DNA of 64,000 nt, from the NCBI RefSeq assembly GCF_011075055.1, contig NC_058148.1, forward strand, positions 620,001 to 684,000. The letters run 5' to 3'. The notes under the pieces were generated by a model. The model was not told where the DNA came from and searched no databases. It saw only the letters and a list, made by a program, of their open reading frames with translations. Positions 11,021 through 21,278 of this stretch are shown here, piece after piece. The position numbers were made by a program, and so were the translations under genes. Source of the stretch: Mangifera indica. Its lineage: Eukaryota > Streptophyta > Magnoliopsida > Sapindales > Anacardiaceae. The stretch's first letter is position 1. Every line of letters starts with the position of its first letter.

Positions 11021-13083
11021 ATGCCTCGCCCATCGAGAGGCACCTTGCCCTCAAGGTGCCATTCAGGGAAGAGATCTTTAATCTTCACATATGGTTCCCA
11101 ACTATTATCATGTTCAGGGAGCTCCTTCCATTTAATGAGTAATTCCAAATTGCCAATCACAGAGTAACGATAATCAACCACAGCTTTAGGATACATCTCC
11201 AACTCCAAGTCATCCTGTAACTCAACAGGGAGCTGTTGAGAGACCATTGCAGGACCCAATTGCTTTTTTAACTGAGACACATGAAAGACAGAATGTATTC
11301 TGGCTGATTCAGGTAACTTTAGTTTATAAGCGACCTGACCAATTCGTTGTAACACTTCATATGGTCCATAAAAGCGAGGACGAAGCTTTTCATTTAACTT
11401 TGTAGCCAAGGGTCGAAAACGATATGGTTGAAGTTTCAGAAATACGCGGTCGCCAATCTGAAATTCCACATGTCTGCGGTGTTTATCAGCGGCTGATTTC
11501 ATTTTCTCCTGAGCTTTCACCAAGTTCTGCTTCAACTCATCCAAGATAGTGTTGCGGTCACGGATTAACTTGTCAACTTCTTCAACCTTAGAAGCTCCAT
11601 CAATCCAGCGAAGGAGGGTTGGAGGATCACGCCCATAAACAGCCCGAAATGGAGTCATCCCTGCTGAAACATGGAAAGAGCTGTTATACCAAAACTCAGC
11701 CCAAGCTAACCATTTGAGCCAAGTGCGTGGCTGCGTAGCACAAAAGCAACGAAGGTAGGTTTCAAGACACCGATTTACGACTTCGGTTTGACCATCTGTC
11801 TGAGGATGGTATGCAGAACTGTGCTTCAACTGAGTACCTGCTGCTCGAAAAATCTCTTGCCAAAAATGGCTCATAAAGATAGGGTCCCGATCGAAGACAA
11901 TGGAAACGGGAAATCCATGAAGACGCACCACCTCTTTAATAAATATTTCTACGACCGCTTTAGCTGTAAACGGGTGTCGAAGTGGAACGAAATGGGCATA
12001 TTTAGACATGCGATCAACCATGACTAGAATAACGCTGAAACTGTTAACTTTTGGTAAGCCTATAACAAAATCCATAGCTAGCTCCTCCCAAATCTGTGAT
12101 GGAATTGGCAACGGTTGGAGAAGGCCAGCAGGAGATAGTGCCTGGTATTTCATTCGTTGGCAAACTTCACATTCAGCTACAAATCTTTTGATATCATTTT
12201 TCATACCTTGCCAAAAAACCACAGAATTCAGTCTCTTGAAGGTTCGAAAATAGCCTGAATGCCCGCCATATGTGGTAGAGTGAAACTCAATTAATAACTG
12301 TGGAATGAATTGAGAATGTCGTGGAAGAACCAGTTTGCCATTGTATAACAATACACCTCCCCTCAATGAATATCCGTCGTGCGACTTAGGATTAAGGATA
12401 ATATCCTGAATCAAGCGCTGTAACTCTGCATCTCTTGTCACCTCTTGTGCAATACTATCAACTCCATGGCTCTGAATAATTGATATAGCCTGTAGAGAAG
12501 TAGCAAAATTTGGGTTACGGGATAAGGCATCTGCTGCCTTATTTTCGCACCCTGGTCTGTAAATAACCTCGAAATCGAACCCGAGCAGCTTCACAAGCCA
12601 TTTTTGCTGATCATGGCTGACTATCTTCTGTTCAGTGAGAAAGCGTAGGCTACGTTGATCAGTTCGAACCTTAAAATGTCGCCCGAGAAGATAGTGACGC
12701 CACTTTTGGAGTGCAAAAACAATGGCCATCAATTCTTTTTCATAAACGGATTTCCCCTGATTCCGAAGTGAAAGAGCTTTGCTTAGATACGCGATGGGAC
12801 GCCCCTCTTGCATCAACACAGCGCCCAACCCCAAACCCGATGCATCTATCTCCACAATAAACAGCTTGGAAAAATCAGGGACAACTAAAACAGGAATTGA
12901 AACCATCGCATACTTTAAAGCTTCGAAGGCTTTTTGAGATTCAGTTGTCCACAGGAAGGCATTCTTTTTAAGTAAACAAGTCAACGGCGCAGCAATCTTC
13001 CCGTATCCCTTCACAAAACGGCGATAATACCCAGTTAATCCAAGAAACCCTGCAATTCTCGCAGATTCTTCGGTGCAGGCCAT
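10888..13083 (-). pseudogene. gypsy RNase H, integrase and chromodomain
   Basis: An open frame of 731 codons. It holds the RT tail (GFLGLTGYYRRFVKGYGKIA), RNase H (EIDASGLGLGAVLMQ, RTDQRSLRFL), the integrase HHCC finger (HSTTYGGHSGYFRTFKRL ... CEVCQRMK), the DDE core (MDFVIGLPK, FDRDPIFMSHFWQE, HPQTDGQTEVVNR) and a C-terminal chromodomain (LLIKWKELPEHDNSWEPY). The chromodomain marks a chromovirus; such domains steer integration toward particular chromatin. The frame ends inside the 3' LTR. All key integrase residues seem present. Confidence 0.9.
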
Positions 13084-14423
13084 GTTGCCATATCTTGAAT
13101 TTTTTTCGGGTCAGCCTCGACTCCTTTTTTGGATACAATGTGCCCAAGATACTCAATACGATCCTGTGCAAATGAACACTTCTTCTTGTTAACAACCAGT
13201 CGGTGTTCCCTTAAAATACCCAATACTATTCTCAAATGCCAAAGGTGCTGCTGGAGATCCTTACTATAAATGAGAATATCATCGAAAAAAACTAAAACAA
13301 AGCGACGTAAATGAGGTTTGAAAATTTGATTCATCAAGCTTTGGAACGTAGCAGGGGCGTTCGACAACCCGAAAGACATTACTACAAACTCGTAATGACC
13401 TTCATGTGTACGAAATGCTGTTTTTTCAATGTCTTCCTCCTTTACTCGAATTTGATGGTATCCGGACTTCAAGTCTAGCTTGCTGAACATTTCCGCTCCA
13501 CTCAATTCATCTAATAACTCGTCAATTGTAGGAATTGGAAATCTATCAGGAATAGTGACTCGGTTAAGAGTGCGATAATCAACACAAAATCGCCACCCTC
13601 CATCCTTCTTCCGAACCAGTATGACCGGACTAGAAAATGGGCTGATACTCGGCCTAACCACTCCTGCTACTAACATTTCTTGAACGATTTTTTCAATTTT
13701 TGTCTTCTGGTAATGGGGATACCTATAAGGTCTCAGATTAGGTGGCTGCGCTCCCTGCACTAATCTGATTGCATGGTCATTAGCTCTTTTTGGTGGTAGG
13801 TCTGTTGGTTCTCTAAATAAATCTTCAAACTGTGTTAGCAGTTCTGTTGTCTCAGGCTGACGATCTTGTTTGCCACTGTCATTGTGTCCTTCCTTGGATT
13901 CCAGTTCCACCCAAAACCCATCACCCCCTTCCGATACTAGCTTGAATAATGCCTTAATTGAGGCCTCCATCACTGTCAAGGCAGCATTCCCAGTTAACAC
14001 AATACGTTTCCCTTCCCACCAAAACTTCATTGTTTGAGTCTTCCAATTAACCTTCACTTCGCCTAGGCAATTTAGCCAATCAACGCCCAGGATAACATCT
14101 ACTCCACCCAACTTGAAAGGTAGAAAATTTTGCCGAATGACAAGGTCAGCCAATTTTAATACAACATCATCACACCTACCTATTCCCCTGACTTTTCTTT
14201 CATTTCCTAATACCACCGAATATTTAGCAGATTGAACTGGAATATTTAGCTCTGCAACCAATTTGTCTGATAAGAAATTATGGGTTGCCCCACTATCAAT
14301 CAAGACCACCACTTGCCAACCACATAACTCTCCTATAAGCTTCATCGTCTTCGGTGAATCGATACCCACTATTGAACTTGTATTCAAACTAACTTCCATG
14401 TCTTCGGTCTCTAACGGTTCCAC
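13035..14423 (-). pseudogene. gypsy protease and reverse transcriptase
   Basis: Aspartic protease with the DSGATHNF active site and ILGVDWL motif near the start, then RT (RPYRYPHYQKTKIEKIVQEM, SPVILVRKKDGGWRFCVDYR, LDLKSGYHQIRV, FVLVFFDDILIYS). The FFDD box is intact. The frame ends LRELQGFLD just after RT, where a frameshift near 13060 moves the reading to the next frame. A TGA lies upstream between gag and this frame. Confidence 0.9.
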
Positions 14424-14473
14424 TTCTCATTCTCCTTCTTCGCTTTCATCTATCTCCTCTTCACTAGAAATCA

Positions 14474-15760
14474 TTATCCGTAATTGTTTGAATCGACACC
14501 CAGAGTGAACTTCTCATCACATCGAAAACATAGTCCTTTCTCGACCTTAGAGCAGTACTCCTCATCAGACAGCCTTCGGAAACTACCATCTCTCCTTGGC
14601 AATGATGTGGATGCCCCAAAATTAGCTGTTGGTTTAGCGGTGGAATTAGGAATTTGGTGAATGGGGTAATTGTTTGGGCGTAACTGAGTATTGTTACGAA
14701 ACTCAGTGTGGGTACGATTTGGAATATGGGTTTGGTTAGTGTTTAAACTGGTTGTAGAACGGTGGTTCACATTGTTGGAAGCATTTGAAGATGAGTTCTG
14801 GTTTGTGTTATTGGGCTGATTATAGTTGGTTGAAGGATTGGTTGCTATGTAAATTGGGCTACTGTTGGGTTGGTAGGCCCAACGTCCTGGGGTGGGCTGA
14901 TTTTTGGGTTGAGTTCTTCCAGATCTGGTAACATATTTTTCATCTATGATGAGATTTTTCTTTTCCACCTGGCGAGCTCTGTTCATCGTTTCAACTAGCG
15001 TCTTCGGATGAAACATTTTGACTTCCACCCTTATTTCATCCAACAAGCCATTGAGAAATATAGTTTTCAGCGTCTCTTCTGTTAATCCATCGACGACCGA
15101 CGAAAGCAACTCAAACCGACTTCTGAACTCTTGCACTGAACCAGTTTGACGAAGCGCCAACAACTCTTCTTCTGCCGTTCGCTCATCGGAAGGTGGAAAT
15201 CGTTCGATGGTCTCACTCTTAAATTCTTCCCAACTTGTAAATGGTTGATGCTTGTCTCTCCACTGTAACCAATGTAACGCGTCCCCCTCCATACAAACTC
15301 CAGCCGCCATAAGTTTCTCTCTCTCTGTCAACCTATTCACTTGAAAATACCGCTCGACCTTCGAAACCCAATCGAGCGCTTCATTTCCATCGAATAACGG
15401 AAGCTCCAAGCGACGGTACTGGAGGTCTCGACGGTTAACTCCCCCCACTTCGCCATCTATGCCCCTAACATTTTGATTTCCTCCGCCTTCAGCCACTTCC
15501 TCATTCGACGCTACTGGTGGAGGAGGGTATGAGGACGAGGGTTCATGACCTGCTGGTGCCTTGCCCTTATCTCTACCATCCCGCATGACTGTTGTTTCCC
15601 TCAATTCTCGTAGGAAATCTTTAATCACCTCCAGATTAGTCTCTAATGTCTCCAGTCGCGAACTCAAATTTTTCACGCCATTGCTCGTATCTTCCATTCC
15701 TCCTTTCATCGTCGTTATCTCCTTTTCCATTCCCTTTACCCTTGATTCCATTCTCGTCAT
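14474..15760 (-). pseudogene. gypsy gag
   Basis: Long open frame from an ATG at the end of the primer-binding site. It has an N-terminal coiled-coil-like stretch (MTRMESRVKGMEKEITTMKG), a Retrotrans_gag domain (LELPLFDGNEALDWVSKVER to ETMNRARQVEKKN) and an Asn/Thr-rich linker. It ends at the CCHC knuckle (CFRCDEKF), where a frameshift (expected HRC lost at about 14495) truncates it. Gag would form the capsid. Apart from the C-terminal break it is long and well preserved. Confidence 0.85.
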
Positions 15761-15772
15761 GCTCTGATACCA
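15761..15772 (-). other. gypsy primer-binding site (initiator tRNA-Met)
   Basis: TGGTATCAGAGC on the minus strand, two bases from the end of the 5' LTR. The last bases of the site overlap the first ATG of gag (15758-15760). Confidence 0.9.
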
Positions 15773-15774
15773 AT

Positions 15775-16421
15775 TGATGAGGTTTCGATTCCTACTCACA
15801 GCGCACCCTTCTACTCGGAAGTATTTAGAATCAAAATCAATTACTAATTGTTGTATCGACAGTTAAAATTGTAACAATGGATTATGAGACACAATCGAAA
15901 CTGAAGTTCTTATTGAATATTGTTCAACAATTTCAATTCAATTATTACAGACACCTCAATTGCTTTACTAAATTGATAAGCAACAACACACTCATCTATG
16001 AGCCCCAATTCTCAGTGACGCCGGAATGCCCAGAGACCCTACCAGCTTTCTCAAGGCTGGTCCCTCCTTATTTTCAATTGCTTTACTAAATTGATAAGCA
16101 ACAACACACTCATCTATGAGCCCCAATTCTCAGTGACGCCGGAATGCCCAGAGACCCTACCAGCTTTCTCAAGGCTAGTCCCTCCTTATTTTCCTAACTG
16201 AATTTCCCTCCTTTTTCTTAGCCCCTTCTATCCCATTATAACAGCCTTCTCCCGCTCTTCCTTGCTGCATCACTCTTAAGCTGCCACGTCAGACTTGAGT
16301 GTAATGGTGGACCCCACCTTCTATTGGAAAATTGCTGCTCACCCTCCCTCTTGAGTCATCTCTCTTTGTCCCTCCTGCTTTCTTCCTATCCTTCTTCCTT
16401 ACGTATACCTGGGCCCTAACA
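15775..16421 (-). repeat. gypsy 5' LTR (647 bp) with a 118-bp tandem duplication
   Basis: Same ends as the partner LTR. It carries a direct tandem duplication of period 118 bp (units starting CAATTGCTTTAC at 15957 and 16075), which exactly accounts for the length difference (647 minus 529). Confidence 0.95.
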
Positions 16422-16503
16422 ATTACCACCTGATGTGAAAAATGGCAGCTCACCGCGATTTGATGTACTCCAATTTGTGACTGCACAGGTTGCAATGGCA
16501 TAA

Positions 16504-18041
16504 AGGAAATGATACTAGTGCTTCTAGCATAATTCTGCACTTTCTCATCTACATCTTATATCTACTGATTCTGTTGCACAACAGCTTCCATGGTGGTTAT
16601 ATAAGACAGCTTTGCGACGAGTCCATGAGTAGATCAGAACTATGCCAGAGCCAGAAACATGCTGGAAATCCATGTTTTGTATGCGCTCTTCAGGAGTCTT
16701 TTGATGCCATGCGTATTGCCTCTGGAATCATGCCAGAAGTAGCTTTTGTGCCACTATCTTCAAAAAAAAATTAGCAATCAATTCAATTTTCAAGGAATGG
16801 GTGAATACTCAAGATTGGTTGGACAATTTTGGGTTAGAAGGTCCAAAAATGAAATCATGATGTATTGTATCCAAAGTAAATAATGTTTTAACAGTAGTAG
16901 AGTTAAGACCTTAAACAAGCAAACTCAAGTCTAAAAGTCAATTTGGATCAATCTGGCTCAGTTCAAATTCATTTAAGTCGAGCTCGAATTGAGCTTGAGT
17001 TAGAAGGGTTATTTTGTTTTTGAAACTTAGTCGAATTCGAATTGCACAGAGTTTGTTTGATTTAGCTCGTGAGCCCGATGTATAACTTGACTTAATTCAA
17101 AATTGGTTCGTAGCTTTATTCGAGTTATGTCAAATAATTATTAAAACAATATTTTTATGTCAATGAGTTGTAAACTTGAACTATAAATCTAAGTCATAAA
17201 TTTTAAACATAATAATTGAGTTGATCTCAAACTACTTTTAATTTAAGTTTGATAAACTCTAGACAAAAGATGCTTATGTTTAACTTAGTTTATGTTTAGA
17301 CTTATACAGTAAGTCGAACTATTAAATCATGATGTTACGAAGGATATCTATACAAAAAAAATTCTTCCGGGTTACAAAACTGATTTACAAAGCAATAATA
17401 TTTTTGATGTTATCATCTTCCTACTAAAATTACATTAATTGATAGTTTTGTGATGCAAAAAAGGTTGTGTTTTATAGTTAAACTCAGAAGATGTCCCTGC
17501 AGGTGAGTATGGACATGAATTTAAAAAACAGCTTGTCGATGAAGTAATGAAAATTGTTGAAGAGTTGGAAGCCGAGAGGAAACAATTTCCTTTATAATCA
17601 ATTTGTATGAACAACACCGCACATACAAAGCTTCTGGTGGAAGAGCACACACAGCTTCTGTGCAATTTACAAACGACAAAACGTTTCTCAAAAAATTAGA
17701 TGGAATGTCTGACAGTAGCATGTCGTTTGTGAGTAAAAGTAGCGCTTGCAATTCTTTGAATGATGAATTTCCTATTTTACCCTCCTAGTTCTTTTAACTC
17801 AACATAAGAAAGCAGCCCTATGAATACTTGTGCAAAACGTAAGTGCAGCTTCCCAGGCCCCTTTCGATGACATGACACTCAATTGGATGCTTGACGTGAT
17901 TCGATTTAAATTCCTGTCCAATTTTAGTTTTACAATTTAAATTTAACTCAATTTTTTTTATTAATATTATTTATTTTATTTTATACAATATTATTTATTT
18001 TATCAATAAAATTATTTATTTAATTAAATATTTTTTAATTC
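16504..18041. other. 3' flank of the broken gene, mostly non-coding
   Basis: 16504-16860 may be 3' UTR of the disrupted gene (weak open frame, no known motif). 16930-17330 is a degenerate dispersed repeat rich in GAGCTCGAATT-like motifs. 17470-17790 contains a short coding-like stretch (EFKKQLVDEVMKIVEELEAE) and a second one (ASVQFTNDKTFLKKLDGMSD), each ended by stops. I cannot assign a family to these. 17940-18041 is very AT-rich. Confidence 0.4.
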
Positions 18042-18046
18042 ACAAA

Positions 18047-19743
18047 TGATACGAACCTTAGGAGAACTACACCTTAAAAGCTAGCTATTGAGATGGGAGA
18101 GCTTAAGGCTATATAAACCCCACACTAGTTGCTCATACTTTCCAATGTGGGATCCAAGTCTCATACCTTGCATTTGGGATTGTAACATACCACCACGCTC
18201 CGCAGCCCCAACGCCCATGTGGGCTGGTTGTGCACTAGCTCCCTGCTAGCCCCGGGCAAACACTGTAACGCCGGTGTCACCACCCGCACCACACGATTGC
18301 AATTGAAAGATATGGTGATGACTCTGATACCAAATGATACGAACCTTAGGAGAACCACACCTCAAAAGCTTAGAATCTCAAGTGCAAGGTATGGGACTTG
18401 GATCCCACATTGGAAAGTATGGGCAACTAATGTGAGGTTTATATGGCCTTGGGCTCTCCCATCTTAATAGCTAGTTTTTGAGGTGTGGTTCTCCTAAGGT
18501 TCGTATCATTTGGTATTAGAGTCATCACCATGTCTCCTAGTTACAATCGTGTGGTGCAGGTGGTAACGTCGACATTGCAGTGTTTACCTGGGGCTAGCAG
18601 GGAGCTAGCACATAACCAGCCCGCGTGGGCACCGGGGCTGCGAAGTGTGGTGGTATGTTAGGATCCCAAGTGCAAGGTATGAGACTTGAATCCCACATTG
18701 GAAAGTATGGGCAACTAGTGTGAGGTTTATATGGCCTTGGGCTCTCCCATCTTAATAGCTAGCTTTTGAGGTGTGGTTCTCCTAAGGTTCGTATCATTTA
18801 TGTTAGGATCTCAAGTACAAGGTATAAGACTTGGATCCCACATTGGAAAGTATGGGCAACTAGTGTGGGGTTTTGATACGAACCTTAGGAGAATCACACC
18901 TCAAAAGTTAGCAATTGAGATGGGAGAGCCCAAGGCCATATAAACCCCACACTAGTTGCTCATACTTTTCAATGTGGGATCCAAGTCCTATACCTTGCAC
19001 TTGGGATCCTAACATAAGTGGTGGTATGTTAGGATCCCAAGTGCAAGATATGGGACTTGGATCCCACATTGGAAAGTATGGGCAACTAGTGTGGGGTTTA
19101 TATGGCCTTGGCTTCTCCCATCTCAATAGCTAGCTTTTGAGGTGTGGTTCCCCTAAGGTTTGTATCATTTGGTATAAGAGCGATCACCATGTCTCCCAGT
19201 TGCAATCGTGCGACACGGGTGGTGACGTCGGTATTGTAGTGTTCGCCCGGGGCTAGCAGGGAGCTAGCGCACAGCCAGCCCGCGTGGGCGCTGAGGCTGC
19301 AAAGCGTGGTGGTATGTTAGGATCCCAAGTGCAAGGTATAGGACTTGGATCCCACATTGAAAAGTATGGGCAACTAGTGTAGGGTTTATATGGCCTTGAG
19401 CTCTCCCATCTCAAAAGCTAGTTTTTGAGGTGTGGTTCTTATAAGATTCGTATTATTTGGAATAAGAGCGATCACCATGTCTCCCAGTCGCAATCGTGCG
19501 GTACGGGTGGTGATGTCGACATTGCAGTGTTCGCCCAAGGCTAGCAAGGAGCTAGCGCACAACCAGCCTGCGTGGGCGCCGGGGCTGTGGAGCGTGGTGG
19601 TATGTTAGGATCCCAAGTGCAAGGTATGAGACTTGAATCCTACATTGGAAAGTATGGACAACTAGTGTAGGGTTTATATGGCCTTGGACTCTCCCATCTC
19701 AAAAGCTAGCTTTTGAGGTGTGATTCTCCTAAGGTTCGTATCA
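18047..19743. mobile_element. scrambled TRIM (miniature LTR retrotransposon) array, TSD ACAAA
   Basis: A 1697-bp block built from a 141-bp LTR (TGTTAGGATC... to ...GGTTCGTATCA) and a 147-bp interior that begins TTTGGTATNAGAGC, i.e. an initiator tRNA-Met primer-binding site, and encodes no protein. LTR copies: 18047-18187 (-), 18335-18372 (- fragment), 18373-18508 (+, lacks first bases), 18656-18796 (+), 18801-18873 (+ fragment), 18874-19014 (-), 19027-19167 (+), 19315-19455 (+), 19603-19743 (+). Interiors: 18188-18334 (-), 18509-18655, 19168-19314, 19456-19602 (+). Identical ACAAA lies on each side (18042-18046, 19744-19748). The LTR and interior sizes match TRIM elements. Confidence 0.9.
19027..19743 (+). 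mobile_element. tandem TRIM: LTR-interior-LTR-interior-LTR
   Basis: The cleanest part of the array: three full 141-bp LTRs alternate with two 147-bp interiors, all in plus orientation. The middle LTR (19315-19455) ends TATTA instead of TATCA. Primer-binding-like sequences follow LTRs one and two (TGGTATAAGAG at 19170, TGGAATAAGAG at 19458). Tandem sharing of LTRs is typical of TRIM multimers formed by recombination. Confidence 0.9.
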
Positions 19744-19748
19744 ACAAA

Positions 19749-20373
19749 TATTTTGAAAGTCCTTAAATAAACCATGAAATTTGATTGCAAATTTAAGTTT
19801 AAAAGATTGGTTTGAATTTTTTATAATATTATTTATTTGATTAAAAATATTATTTATTCCACCTTATAAAATAAAATCACGATGAACTCAAATCCATTCA
19901 TACTTAGGTGGGAATAAGTCCTTTGGTCAAATTTTAATTAATAAATTTCTTATTTATCCCAAGGTGATTCATTTTTACTTTTGTCTTTTCTAGGAACAGA
20001 TTGAAAGGCTTTGATTTTTAATCACGTGGATTGTCAAACTATCGAGTATTTTGTATAAAACAATTAATGTTTCTCTCATTTTCTTGTTCCCTCTTTCTTC
20101 ACTAAATCTAGGTCTAGGGTTTCTCTGCTTCAATTTTTTCGTTGTTATAAGTCAAGATTTGTTCTAACATATCAGTTTCTAGATCTTGAATTTGCTGCAT
20201 GTATAATTTTTTCTTAAACCGCCGCTACCGATCTGACTAGTTAAACCAAAAACTGATGGGACAATAAGTTTAACTATTTGCTTAGTTTTAAAAACAGTGA
20301 TATAAGCTAAAATTAAAGCTTATTTTCTTTCTTTCTGAGAGCTACACTATTAGAATCGAGCTTGTCTAGTGTG
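19749..20373. other. AT-rich spacer with one foldback-family end
   Basis: No gene seen. At about 19902-19930 lies a terminal motif of the foldback family (TTAGGTGGGAATAAGTCC then TTTGGTC), orphaned from a partner. 20316-20350 is an inverted copy of the sequence found again at about 21241-21262 and in the repeats 3' of the ankyrin gene. Confidence 0.5.
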
Positions 20374-21239
20374 AATAAAGGTAGCGGCAGTGAATATTGT
20401 ATTAAAAAAATAGCCAAAAGACTTGTTCCCATCCAAAGTATCCTCTAATATCAAGTTTCCATTTTTTAATCAAGAAAATCTCAAATACCCACTCATGAAA
20501 GAGTTAAGTCTATTAGTTTTGAGGGTAAAATCATAATTTTATCTGTAATATTAAAAATAAATTAAAAATTTATCTCTTTTTCTCCCTAAAACCTTAAAAA
20601 CTAACTATTTCCTCCATCGGCAAGGTTTTAAAAAATGACATTCCCATCCTAGAGTTTAGTTTATAAACTCTGGTACCATCTCCAACGCCATTGTCGATGA
20701 CTTCTCCCTTCCAAAGCTTTCTCTTCCTTCGATAATCTCTCTCCTCCCGATTAGCATCAAATCAAGTTGGGGAGACGAAAAACTTCCTCGAGAAGACAAA
20801 GAATTTTTTTTGGAAGATGAAGCTTTTTGTCTTCCTAAAAGAAGACAAACATCTAGTCTTTGTTTGGAAAGACGATCATCTTTCCAAATGAAGATGATAT
20901 CTTTGTCTTCATTTAGGAAGATGAAAAGCTTCATCTCCCCAACTTGATTCAAAGTTGCTTGGACATCCAACTGAGAGGAGAGGAATCATTAGAGGGAGAG
21001 GAAACTTCGAAAGGGAGAGACCGTCGACAATGGCGTTGGAGATTAAATTTTAATTTATTTTTAATATTATAGATAAATAATGATTTTATTTTTAAAACTA
21101 ACAGACTTAACCCTTCGTGGATGAGTGTTTAAGAATTTCATAGTTAAGAAGTAAAAACTTGAGATTAGAAGTTACTTTGGGTGTGAATAAGTCCTTTGGC
21201 CAAATTTTTAATACAATATTCACTGCCGCTACCTTTATT
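20374..21239. mobile_element. foldback (MULE-type) MITE, 866-bp imperfect palindrome
   Basis: Left end AATAAAGGTAGCGGCAGTG is mirrored by CACTGCCGCTACCTTTATT at the right end. Inside them are family termini AGCCAAAAGACTTGTTCCCA (20412) and GTGAATAAGTCCTTTGGCC (to 21201). The whole unit folds on itself, with GA/CT-rich loops in the middle. It belongs to the same broad family as the elements at 28606, 52001 and 60492. A TSD is not visible because the flanks themselves are inverted copies. A short minus-strand open frame inside (20656-20970) is a by-product of the palindrome. Confidence 0.7.
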
Positions 21240-21278
21240 AGCTCTCGGAAAGAAAGAAAATAACTATTTCAACTTGTT

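Larger units (their letters stand above)
10492..16421 (-). mobile_element. complete Ty3/gypsy chromovirus, 5930 bp, TSD ATTAC
   Basis: Minus-strand element with both LTRs (10492-11020 and 15775-16421), TG...CA ends and identical 5-bp TSDs ATTAC at 10487-10491 and 16422-16426. The order on minus is PBS, gag, protease, RT, RNase H, integrase, chromodomain, which is the gypsy order. Outside one length difference the two LTRs differ at only a few bases, so the insertion is young. The coding region nevertheless has a frameshift at the gag knuckle, a stop between gag and protease, and a frameshift near 13060, so this copy is probably not autonomous. Confidence 0.95.
10462..16503 (+). pseudogene. 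last exon of the unrecognised gene, split by the gypsy insertion
   Basis: After an AG acceptor (CTTTTCAG) the frame at 10462-10491 encodes CFEKHYGLL. The gypsy element and one copy of its ATTAC duplication follow. At 16427 the frame resumes as PPDVKNGSSPRF, then DVLQFVTAQVAMA, and stops (TAA 16501-16503). If the element and one TSD copy are removed conceptually, the reading frame is continuous across the insertion point. This is good evidence that this was a coding exon when the element landed and that the insertion disrupted it. Confidence 0.6.

Noticed and set aside
11788..12253. Plus-strand open frames within the gypsy pol region
   Set aside because: They are antisense to an integrase frame with all catalytic motifs.
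18161..19133. Small open frames with repeated peptide patterns (RPYKPHTSCxYFxMWDPSPI)
   Set aside because: They are translations of the TRIM LTR in both orientations; LTR copies alone explain the repetition.
18047..19743. Regularly spaced repeats that could suggest a CRISPR-like array
   Set aside because: Units are 141-bp LTRs with primer-binding sites and 147-bp near-identical interiors in a plant context; spacers are not unique.
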